This document shows, piece by piece, positions 1-5,821 of a stretch of 11,682 nucleotides of DNA. Where the stretch lies: NCBI GenBank assembly GCA_938092125.1, contig CALKMQ010000002.1:1-11682 (forward strand), read 5' to 3'. The notes under the pieces are model-generated. The model was not told the origin of the DNA and searched no databases. It saw only the letters and a list, made by a program, of their open reading frames with translations. The position numbers and the translations under genes are program-made. Within the stretch, counting starts at the first letter, position 1. Each line of letters opens with the position of its first letter. This stretch comes from an uncultured bacterium. GTDB lineage: Bacteria; Fidelibacterota; Marinisomatia; Marinisomatales; UBA1611.

Positions 1-226
1 TACAACAAGCGAAATTCCTGCCGATGATGAAGAAAGCTGGGTTGAATTTAAATCCTGGTATGATGATAACCCTGATTCTAATGAGAAACCTTCTTTACAA
101 TATCCTGTAGAAATTACTTATAGAACTGAAAATGGAATTGATACTGAAATAATAAATAGTGAAGAAGAGATGGTCATAGCCAAATTGGAATGTCGTGAAG
201 TAGAAATTATATTTATTGAATCTTAA
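1..226 (+). CDS. 3' end of an unidentified acidic protein (5' end outside window)
   Basis: An open frame runs from the left edge (first whole codon at base 2) to TAA at 224-226, giving the last 74 residues. The fragment is acidic, with an N-terminal cluster of Asp and Glu, two Trp residues, and a Y-P-V-E-I-T-Y segment followed later by I-N-S-E-E-E. From memory, similar Y-P-[VI]-x-[IV]-x-Y ... N-S-E-E-E endings occur in secreted or lipoprotein-type hypothetical proteins of marine Bacteroidetes-like bacteria; this is an impression, not a search result. No catalytic motif is visible and the function is unknown. The stop lies 12 bases before the start of the cysteine-rich gene at 239, so the two are probably co-transcribed. 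Confidence 0.7.
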   Translation, partial: TTSEIPADDEESWVEFKSWYDDNPDSNEKPSLQYPVEITYRTENGIDTEIINSEEEMVIAKLECREVEIIFIES

Positions 227-234
227 GAAAGGAA
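226..234 (+). promoter_or_regulatory. Ribosome binding site of the cysteine-rich small gene
   Basis: An A-G-A-A-A-G-G-A-A run lies here, with GGA at 231-233 and five bases before the ATG at 239. It is one of the clearer Shine-Dalgarno sites in a window where most starts lack one. It supports translation of the short downstream frame. Confidence 0.65.
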
Positions 235-238
235 CGTT

Positions 239-373
239 ATGAATAACTGTTGTTCAAAAGGTTGTAAATGCTGTGACGGCGGATGTGATTGTATCTGCTG
301 TAATAAAGATCAATCGTGTATGAGCGGTTGTGCTCGAAATTGCTGTAAGAGTAATTGTTGCTGCGCTAGCTAA
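239..373 (+). CDS. Small cysteine-rich, metallothionein-like protein (44 aa)
   Basis: A complete 44-codon frame runs from ATG 239-241 to TAA 371-373. Sixteen of 44 residues are Cys (positions 4, 5, 9, 11, 12, 16, 18, 20, 21, 27, 31, 35, 36, 40, 41, 42), arranged as CC, CxC and CCC clusters. The rest is mostly Lys, Asn, Ser, Gly and Asp, with no His and no aromatic residue. Both TGT (11) and TGC (5) are used, so it is not a simple nucleotide repeat. There is no signal peptide, so it is probably cytosolic. This composition is that of a metallothionein: thiolate clusters binding Zn, Cu or Cd. Known bacterial metallothioneins (SmtA/BmtA) have fewer Cys and usually some His, so this would be a different type. 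A good Shine-Dalgarno site and close spacing to the preceding gene support expression. The metal-binding role is inferred from composition only. Confidence 0.65.
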   Translation: MNNCCSKGCKCCDGGCDCICCNKDQSCMSGCARNCCKSNCCCAS

Positions 374-379
374 TTCTAA

Positions 380-1153
380 TCAATATTTGAAGTGTTTGAT
401 TTTCTCGCCTTCATCACCAATTTTCGTCATTGCTTCAATACCCATGTCAATATGTAAATCAACATATTTTTGAGTAACATCTTTGTCTTTTTCTTCTGTT
501 TTTATTCCTTCTGGAATCATTGGAGTATCACTGACTAGTAATAAAGCACCTCTACTAATTTCATTTGAAAATCCAGTTATAAATAACGTCGCAGTCTCCA
601 TATCAATTCCCATAACTCTTATTTTTCTCAAATATTTTTTAAATTTGTTATCATGTTCCCATACCCTACGATTCGTAGAATAGACAACACCTGTTCTATA
701 TTCAATTTTTCTTTCAACTAATATATCAGAAACATATTTATGAAGTTTGAATGAAGGCATTGCTGGTACTTCTTTGGGAAAATAATCATCGCTAGTTCCC
801 TCACCTCTAATTGCTGCAATTGGAAGTATGAAATTCCCAATATCGGTTGTCTTCTTTAATCCACCACATTTTCCAAGGAAAAGTATTCCTTTAGGGCTGA
901 TTGAAGATAGTAAATCCATAATAGTAGCTGCATTTGCGCTACCAATACCAAAATTGATAATACCAAGGCCATTCGAATTAACAGAAGATGTCATCGGTCC
1001 ACCAATTCCATTTATTTTACAACCAAATCGTTCTGAAAATTTTTCTACATAATTATGAAAATTTGTTAAAAGTATCCAATCTCCATAATCTTTAGGGTTT
1101 GTGCCGGTATATCTTCTAAGCCAATCAAAAGCTATATCTTTCTTTTTTGTCAT
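380..1153 (-). CDS. amn: AMP nucleosidase
   Basis: This 257-residue protein belongs to the nucleoside phosphorylase/nucleosidase (PNP/UDP) superfamily and most resembles the short AMP nucleosidases of Bacteroidetes-like bacteria. That enzyme hydrolyses AMP to adenine and ribose 5-phosphate, a cytosolic step of purine salvage and adenylate control. Visible hallmarks are an N-terminal F-D-W-L-x-R-Y-T-G stretch, I-N-F-G-I-G-S-A-N-A near 66-75, F-L-G-K-C-G-G at 92-98, R-G-E-G-T-S-D-D-Y-F-P near 116-126, the ribose-binding I-D-M-E-T-A at 183-188 and the base-site Asp in L-V-S-D-T-P (D209). E. coli Amn is much longer because it has an extra N-terminal domain that is absent here. The start is ATG at 1151-1153 with no Shine-Dalgarno site. 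The stop lies 6 bp from the stop of the convergent cysteine-rich gene. A purine nucleoside phosphorylase is the main alternative, but the overall pattern favours AMP nucleosidase. Confidence 0.9.
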   Translation of the reverse strand: MTKKKDIAFDWLRRYTGTNPKDYGDWILLTNFHNYVEKFSERFGCKINGIGGPMTSSVNSNGLGIINFGIGSANAATIMDLLSSISPKGILFLGKCGGLKKTTDIGNFILPIAAIRGEGTSDDYFPKEVPAMPSFKLHKYVSDILVERKIEYRTGVVYSTNRRVWEHDNKFKKYLRKIRVMGIDMETATLFITGFSNEISRGALLLVSDTPMIPEGIKTEEKDKDVTQKYVDLHIDMGIEAMTKIGDEGEKIKHFKY

Positions 1154-1177
1154 GTGTTATTTTAAGATATAAATTTT

Positions 1178-1181
1178 GAGG
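1178..1181 (+). promoter_or_regulatory. Ribosome binding site of the methyltransferase gene
   Basis: GAGG is followed by five A residues and then the ATG at 1187, which is standard spacing and fixes that start. The whole divergent gap to amn is only 33 bp (1154-1186), so the promoters of both genes must overlap each other or lie inside the neighbouring reading frames. Confidence 0.6.
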
Positions 1182-1186
1182 AAAAA

Positions 1187-1804
1187 ATGCAAAATATAGC
1201 CACAGATCTTTTTAGTAAATGGGCAGATAATGGAAAGGATAGAGGTATGGCAAAATCTCATAGCCCCGCTGTAAATCAAATTTTAGATAAAACTCTTTCT
1301 GAAACGAAATCTAACTTTAATTTCGTGGATGCTGGTTGCGGTAATGGATGGGTTGTACGAAAAGTCAGACAGATGCCATATTGTAAAAGTTCTTTTGGTG
1401 TAGATGGAGCAAAATCTATGATTCAAAATGCAAAAGAAATTGATCCCGATGGAGAATATTATCTTGAAGATCTATTATTGTGGTCTCCAAAGAATAAAAT
1501 TGATTTTGTTTTTAGTATGGAGGTTTTTTATTATTTCAAGTCACCTAAAACACTTACTAAACATATAGTTGATAAATGGTTAGCACCAGGTGGCATGCTA
1601 GTTATCGGACTAGATCACTATATTGGTAATCCAGATAGTTATAGTTGGTCAGAAGATTTAAATGTCCACATGACTCTCAAAGACGAAAAAGAATGGGTGC
1701 AAATATTTAAAAGTGCCGGTTTAACTAGTTGCTACAGTTTTAAAGTGAATGCTTTAAATGAGTTTCCTGGAACTTTGTGCGTTGTCGGTCAATTGAAAAA
1801 CTAA
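1187..1804 (+). CDS. Class I SAM-dependent methyltransferase, substrate unknown
   Basis: This 205-residue soluble protein has a Rossmann-type methyltransferase core. Motif I is F-V-D-A-G-C-G-N-G (46-54), which binds S-adenosylmethionine. An acidic ribose-binding residue is D73 in G-V-D-G-A. The post-II loop is E-D-L-L-L-W (from about 94), the strand-4 motif F-V-F-S-M-E-V-F-Y-Y-F (107-117), and motif III-like L-A-P-G-G-M-L-V-I-G (132-141). The N-terminus (W-A-D-N-G-K-D-R-G-M-A-K-S-H, residues 12-25) looks like the conserved leader of a small family of uncharacterised methyltransferases, as I recall it. The substrate cannot be read from sequence; a small molecule or a protein is possible. It is divergent from amn, and its last bases overlap the stop codon of htpG on the other strand. 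Confidence 0.85.
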   Translation: MQNIATDLFSKWADNGKDRGMAKSHSPAVNQILDKTLSETKSNFNFVDAGCGNGWVVRKVRQMPYCKSSFGVDGAKSMIQNAKEIDPDGEYYLEDLLLWSPKNKIDFVFSMEVFYYFKSPKTLTKHIVDKWLAPGGMLVIGLDHYIGNPDSYSWSEDLNVHMTLKDEKEWVQIFKSAGLTSCYSFKVNALNEFPGTLCVVGQLKN

Positions 1805-3666
1805 AGCGATTTCTCCATCAATCGGTTCAGCCTTTTAACAAACCCAGCAGGGTCTTCAAGTTTAACACCCTCTTGCAATAAGGCCTGTTCATAAATCATC
1901 AATACGCCATCATCAAATGCTTTTCCTTTGCGCATAGCGACAAGTTTTTTGATAATTTTATGTTCAGGGTTTATTTCTAAAATAGGTTTGATTTCAGGCA
2001 TACCAACTTGACCAGTTGCTCTCATAATTTCTTGCATTTGAGCAGTGGGGTCATTTTCATCCGCGACTATACATGAGGGTGAATCACTAAGTCTGTTCGA
2101 CGATTTAACGTCTTTAACTTTCTCGCCTAAAACAGATTTCACTTTTTTAATAAGTGGTTTTAGTTCATCTTTCTTATCTTTGTTATCATCTTTATTTAAT
2201 TCATCGGCAGCGCCACTTCTATTAACTGATTTTAAACTCTTTTCTTTAAAAGTAGGCACAGAAGGCATTATGATTTCATCAATTTCATCATCAAGTATTA
2301 ATACTTCTATATCTTTTTTCTTATACATTTCCAAAAGTGGAGAGTTTCTTAACGCGAGCTCATTAGTTCCGGTAATATAATAAATAGACTCTTGATCACT
2401 GCCCATACGATCCACGTATTCTTGAAGGGAAACAAAACCATCTTCCTTCGTGGATTTGAACCTTAAAAGTTCTGTTAAAGCCTCTTTATGTTCAAACTCT
2501 TGATAGACACCTTCTTTTAGCAATCTTCCGAATTCATTATAAAAGCCCTCATACCTGTCTTTGTTTTTTGCTATTGTCTTTATTTTATCTAGTACTTTTT
2601 TTACAGAGTTCGATTTTATTTTCGCCATTACTTTATTCTGCTGAAGAATCTCTCTACTAACATTTAGAGGTAAATCGGATGAGTCAATTACACCTTTCAC
2701 AAAGCGTAACCAAGTGGGAAGAAGCTCTTTTTCATCATCTGTTATAAAAACTCGATTTACATAAAGTTTAACTCCTGGCTGGTAGTCAGCTCTGTAAATA
2801 TCTGCTGGAGCTTTTTTGGGAATGAAAAAGAGTACTGTAAACTCTAACATACCTTCTGCAGAGCTATGAACCCAATCTAGAGCATCTTCTGCATCATACG
2901 ATAAGGTCTTATAGAATTCATTATAATCTTTTTTCTTTAACTCGTTTTTTGGTCTTTTCCAGAAAGCAGTAGCATCATTTATTTGTTCATTTTTTTGCGT
3001 TTTCCCTTTTTCTTTACCTTCATCATCATATTCAGTGTCTTCATAAGAGAGAAAAATAGGAAAATCAATATGGTCAGAATATTTCTTTATGGTACTCTCA
3101 ATTTTCCACCTGCTTGCAAATTCTTTACCCTCGTCGTTTAGATACAAAATAATTGTAGTACCAGTGTCTTCAGTTTTCTGCGGTACAATCTCATATCCTG
3201 ATTTTCCATCGCTAGTCCACTTATTACCTTGTTTATGGCCAGCTTTTTTAGAAATAACTTCGACTTTATCAGCAACCATAAAACATGAGTAGAATCCAAC
3301 ACCAAATTGGCCAATTAAATTTGAATCTTTTTTGGCATCGCCAGACATTTTCGATAAAAAGTTTTTTGTTCCTGATCGGGCTATTGTCCCAAGATTATCT
3401 TTGAAGTCTTTTTTACTCATCCCAATACCACTATCTCTGATAGTCAACGTTGGGTTATCGCCTTCTTCAAATTCGATATCTACTCTTGGTTCAAATTTAA
3501 GAGATTTAAATTTATCTTGAGTTAGAGTTAAATATTTAAGTTTATCAAGTGCGTCAGAAGAGTTAGATATTAATTCTCTCAAAAATATTTCTTTTTGCGA
3601 ATACAATGAGTGAATTATCAATTGTAAAAGTTGACTTACCTCAGTTTGAAATGTTTGTTTTGCCAA
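1801..3666 (-). CDS. htpG: Hsp90 family molecular chaperone HtpG
   Basis: This is a full-length 621-residue bacterial Hsp90 (E. coli HtpG has 624). It is an ATP-driven dimeric cytosolic chaperone that remodels client proteins with DnaK. The GHKL ATPase domain (about 1-215) shows E-L-I-S-N-S-S-D-A-L at 31-40 with catalytic Glu31 and Asn35, D-S-G-I-G-M at 78-83, and the lid glycine motif G-Q-F-G-V-G-F-Y-S at 119-127. The middle domain holds L-P-L-N-V-S-R-E-I-L-Q-Q-N-K with the ATP-contacting Arg338. The C-terminal dimerisation domain follows a Lys/Asp-rich linker. The start is TTG at 3664-3666: a GGAG site lies six bases upstream, an in-frame stop lies five codons upstream, and the next Met falls inside the ATPase domain. 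The stop codon overlaps that of the convergent methyltransferase. The gene likely has its own promoter at 3719-3748. Confidence 0.97.
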   Translation of the reverse strand: MAKQTFQTEVSQLLQLIIHSLYSQKEIFLRELISNSSDALDKLKYLTLTQDKFKSLKFEPRVDIEFEEGDNPTLTIRDSGIGMSKKDFKDNLGTIARSGTKNFLSKMSGDAKKDSNLIGQFGVGFYSCFMVADKVEVISKKAGHKQGNKWTSDGKSGYEIVPQKTEDTGTTIILYLNDEGKEFASRWKIESTIKKYSDHIDFPIFLSYEDTEYDDEGKEKGKTQKNEQINDATAFWKRPKNELKKKDYNEFYKTLSYDAEDALDWVHSSAEGMLEFTVLFFIPKKAPADIYRADYQPGVKLYVNRVFITDDEKELLPTWLRFVKGVIDSSDLPLNVSREILQQNKVMAKIKSNSVKKVLDKIKTIAKNKDRYEGFYNEFGRLLKEGVYQEFEHKEALTELLRFKSTKEDGFVSLQEYVDRMGSDQESIYYITGTNELALRNSPLLEMYKKKDIEVLILDDEIDEIIMPSVPTFKEKSLKSVNRSGAADELNKDDNKDKKDELKPLIKKVKSVLGEKVKDVKSSNRLSDSPSCIVADENDPTAQMQEIMRATGQVGMPEIKPILEINPEHKIIKKLVAMRKGKAFDDGVLMIYEQALLQEGVKLEDPAGFVKRLNRLMEKSL

Positions 3667-3672
3667 TGGAAA

Positions 3673-3676
3673 CTCC
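3673..3676 (-). promoter_or_regulatory. Ribosome binding site deciding the TTG start of htpG
   Basis: Read on the minus strand this is GGAG, six bases before TTG at 3664-3666. No ATG or GTG is available in frame between the upstream stop and the conserved start of the protein, so this site decides the start. Confidence 0.7.
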
Positions 3677-3700
3677 GTTTAATTAATATTTTGGTATTAT

Positions 3701-3712
3701 TGATATATATCA
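3701..3712. promoter_or_regulatory. Perfect 12-bp palindrome at the predicted htpG transcription start
   Basis: TGATATATATCA is a perfect dyad. It begins about seven bases downstream of the predicted -10 box for htpG, so it sits at the start of the transcript. It could be a repressor site, but in AT-rich DNA a 12-bp AT palindrome can also arise by chance. Confidence 0.3.
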
Positions 3713-3718
3713 TCAAAA

Positions 3719-3748
3719 ATTATACCTACATAGGTTTTTCTGCCACAA
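3719..3748 (-). promoter_or_regulatory. Predicted htpG promoter
   Basis: On the minus strand there is a perfect TATAAT (3724 to 3719), 18 bases downstream of TTGTGG (3748 to 3743). This gives a sigma-70-like promoter with a leader of roughly 45 bases before the TTG start. Two inverted repeats overlap it: TGCCA-N3-TGGCA over the -35 box and ACCTA-CA-TAGGT in the spacer, beside and overlapping the -10 box by one base. No CIRCE element (TTAGCACTC-N9-GAGTGCTAA) is present. Confidence 0.5.
3724..3735. promoter_or_regulatory. Dyad ACCTA-CA-TAGGT within the htpG promoter spacer
   Basis: Five-base arms are separated by two bases. The dyad lies between the predicted -35 and -10 boxes of htpG and touches the first base of the -10 box. 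A protein bound here would block polymerase. The arms are short, so chance occurrence is possible. Confidence 0.3.
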
Positions 3749-3753
3749 TGGCA
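3741..3753. promoter_or_regulatory. Dyad TGCCA-N3-TGGCA over the htpG -35 region, candidate heat-shock operator
   Basis: TGCCA-CAA-TGGCA has perfect five-base arms and is unusually GC-rich for this gap. It covers the predicted -35 box of htpG, a natural place for repressor control of a chaperone gene. It does not match CIRCE, so the regulator would be something other than HrcA. No regulator gene is in the window. Confidence 0.4.
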
Positions 3754-3853
3754 TCACAATTAGTTGTTAATTAAAACATCTTTAAATATGACATAATAGA
3801 TATAAGGATTTTTAAACATAAATGTTGTTTAGTATTAATTATTAAATTGGGAC

Positions 3854-5068
3854 ATGATTTTTAAGTCTCAAACAAAAATATTTATTTCATTATTTTTTCT
3901 TTTTTGTAATGCTAATGCACAAATGATTGAAAATCAAAAATGTGGGGTATCGGTTGACAATATCAATCATGAAAGAAACTGGGGATATGGTTATAATGAT
4001 TTGATTAGCGATTTATCAGAATGGTCTCAAAGTCCATATGTGGTAATTGACTCCATTGGTGCATCCGTTCAGGGAAGAGGTATTTGGGAATTAACTATAT
4101 CAGATCAACCTAGTTCATTAACCTATAAGAGAGTATATATCCATGCTCGTACACACCCTGGCGAAGAAGAATCGTTTTGGGTTGCGGATGAAATTATTAA
4201 TTTTTTAATTGCGGATACACCGGAGGCAGCTTTAATAAGAGCCAATACTATTTTTCATATTGTGCCTATGCATAATCCAGATGGAGTTGAATTAGGATAT
4301 GCAAGAGAAAATGCTAATGGTCTTGATATTGAAAGTGGCTGGGATGATGAAGAACTCCAGGCTGAAGTTTCTGCATTGCAAAACAGATTTATAGAACTTT
4401 CTTTTGCCATACCAAACCCGATTCAAGTAGCCTTAAATATGCATTCTGCATATGCGTGTAAAAGGTATTTTGTTTATCATCATGAAAATGGGACAAGTAG
4501 TTATTTTGCTGACTCAGAAAAAGAATTTATTTCAGGGATCCAGCTTTATTATCCAGGTGGTTTTGAAAATTGGAATTATTATGTAAGTTGGTCTGGTAGT
4601 ACACCTGATCAATATCCTGAAAGTTGGTGGTGGTTTAATTATGCTGAGAATGTTATGGCTCTAACTTATGAAGACATGAATTGTAGCGATGCTGGAAATT
4701 ATAACTTAACTGCAAGTGCAATCATTAACGGAATTTGCGATTTTATAGGTGTCAATATTGCCGGTGTTGAAAAGTCATCTGTGATACCTGAAAATTTTGT
4801 TTTAAAACAAAATTATCCTAACCCATTTAATCCTATTACAAACATTGATATAGAATTGGAAAAAATGTCATATTTAAAAATTTCTATAATTGATATTGAA
4901 GGAAAAGAAATAAAAGTGATAGGCAGTCAAAATTATTCTGCTGGAAACATTACATTACAATGGGATGGAAGGAATGCTGATGGTCATCAAATGCCTTCAG
5001 GTATTTATTATTGCAGATTAAAATCTGATGTATCAGTGACTTCTAAAAAAATGATATTAATTAAATAA
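3854..5068 (+). CDS. Secreted M14-family zinc metallopeptidase with type IX sorting tail
   Basis: The protein has 404 residues. Residues 1-22 are a signal peptide (basic start, I-F-I-S-L-F-F-L-F-C core, A-N-A cleavage site). Residues about 45-295 form an M14 carboxypeptidase-like domain: zinc ligands H101 and E104 in H-P-G-E, H197 in L-N-M-H-S, and general base E273 in L-T-Y-E-D. N-P-D-G at 141-144 and R151 are also kept. Where family members carry Asn-Arg in G-x-D-L-N-R (substrate carboxylate binding, Asn144/Arg145 of carboxypeptidase A), this protein reads G-L-D-I-E-S (156-161), so ordinary carboxypeptidase activity is doubtful. Residues about 312-404 are a type IX secretion sorting tail with N-Y-P-N-P-F-N-P and a W-D-G-R-N ... 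S-G-I-Y-Y ending. It should be exported to the periplasm, then across the outer membrane, and anchored or released. It is divergent from htpG and has no properly spaced Shine-Dalgarno site. Confidence 0.85.
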   Translation: MIFKSQTKIFISLFFLFCNANAQMIENQKCGVSVDNINHERNWGYGYNDLISDLSEWSQSPYVVIDSIGASVQGRGIWELTISDQPSSLTYKRVYIHARTHPGEEESFWVADEIINFLIADTPEAALIRANTIFHIVPMHNPDGVELGYARENANGLDIESGWDDEELQAEVSALQNRFIELSFAIPNPIQVALNMHSAYACKRYFVYHHENGTSSYFADSEKEFISGIQLYYPGGFENWNYYVSWSGSTPDQYPESWWWFNYAENVMALTYEDMNCSDAGNYNLTASAIINGICDFIGVNIAGVEKSSVIPENFVLKQNYPNPFNPITNIDIELEKMSYLKISIIDIEGKEIKVIGSQNYSAGNITLQWDGRNADGHQMPSGIYYCRLKSDVSVTSKKMILIK

Positions 5069-5737
5069 TTAGCTTTGATGTTTTTCTTGCAGCCAATATA
5101 AAATATCATTTAAGCAATCATTTGATATTGTATGCCCAGTGTCATATTCATTATAAGTGTGTGATAAACCAAATTTTTTCAATCCTAAATTAGTCATCCT
5201 TCCCATGTGAATGGGAATCACTTCGTCAGCGGTGCCGTTACTAACTAATATTTCTAATTTCTTAATCTTTTCAGTATCTATTTCTTTAATATCTTCTTCC
5301 GTCTTATAAAAACCACAAATAGCAATGAGTCCATTGAACTCGGAAGGGTTTGTCAAACCACTGAATAATGTAAATGCTGCTCCTTGACTGAAACCAAGCA
5401 GGTAAGAATTTTTTGATTTAATGTTGAATTCTTTCTTAAGAGTTTTTATAGATTTAATAATTGCATTTCGGCTTGCAATTCGTTGCTCTGGTTTTGGATA
5501 TCTTCTTAAGTTATTCAAATCTAATTCAGCCCAAGCCCACCCTCCAAAACCTATGGATATAGGAGCTTGAAAACTTATTATCCTCCATTCATCAGCAAAA
5601 AAATGGTTCAATGAAAACAAATCATCCATATTACTTCCGATCCCATGGAGAAGAAAAATAGTAGGAGTGTCTGTAGAATTTATTAAAGGTTCTTTGATTC
5701 TATATTTAAGAATTGAATCTGTATTATTTTTTGTCAT
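5069..5737 (-). CDS. Phospholipase/carboxylesterase family alpha/beta hydrolase
   Basis: This 222-residue soluble enzyme matches the small serine esterases related to YpfH and acyl-protein thioesterase. An oxyanion-hole motif F-L-L-H-G-I-G-S is at 28-35. The nucleophile elbow G-F-S-Q-G has Ser117, the acid is Asp171 in N-G-T-A-D-E-V-I-P, and the base is His202 in D-T-G-H-T. The catalytic triad is therefore complete. There is no signal peptide, so it acts in the cytosol on short acyl or carboxyl esters; the natural substrate is unknown. The start is ATG at 5735-5737 with only a weak upstream ribosome site. Its stop codon abuts the stop of the convergent peptidase gene with no base between them. 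It is divergent from the ABC exporter gene across 84 bp. Confidence 0.87.
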   Translation of the reverse strand: MTKNNTDSILKYRIKEPLINSTDTPTIFLLHGIGSNMDDLFSLNHFFADEWRIISFQAPISIGFGGWAWAELDLNNLRRYPKPEQRIASRNAIIKSIKTLKKEFNIKSKNSYLLGFSQGAAFTLFSGLTNPSEFNGLIAICGFYKTEEDIKEIDTEKIKKLEILVSNGTADEVIPIHMGRMTNLGLKKFGLSHTYNEYDTGHTISNDCLNDILYWLQEKHQS

Positions 5738-5778
5738 AACATTTTTACGTTTAAAAGATTTTCATTTATGTGAGATGG

Positions 5779-5792
5779 AGTTATTCATAACT
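5779..5792. promoter_or_regulatory. Dyad AGTTAT-TC-ATAACT in the esterase/ABC exporter gap
   Basis: Six-base perfect arms flank a two-base centre, midway in the 84-bp divergent gap. One base overlaps the next AT-rich dyad (5792-5806). It could serve as an operator for one or both genes. It is short and AT-rich, so the call is tentative. Confidence 0.3.
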
Positions 5793-5806
5793 TAAATATT
5801 ATTTAA
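5792..5806. promoter_or_regulatory. AT-rich dyad TTAAAT-N3-ATTTAA upstream of the ABC exporter
   Basis: Six-base arms separated by three bases lie 15 bases before the ABC exporter start. Its AT content is close to background, so it may be part of a promoter rather than an operator. Confidence 0.2.
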
Positions 5807-5821
5807 ACAGGTTTTTACTAA

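Noticed and set aside
483..1052. Plus-strand open frames at 483-683 and 828-1052
   Set aside because: They lie wholly inside amn on the opposite strand and have no ribosome site or recognisable protein features; they are shadows of the real gene.
2045..3520. Plus-strand open frames at 2045-2380, 3089-3292 and 3332-3520
   Set aside because: They are antisense to htpG. Their Ser/Phe/Leu-rich composition is what reverse translation of a Lys/Glu-rich gene gives.
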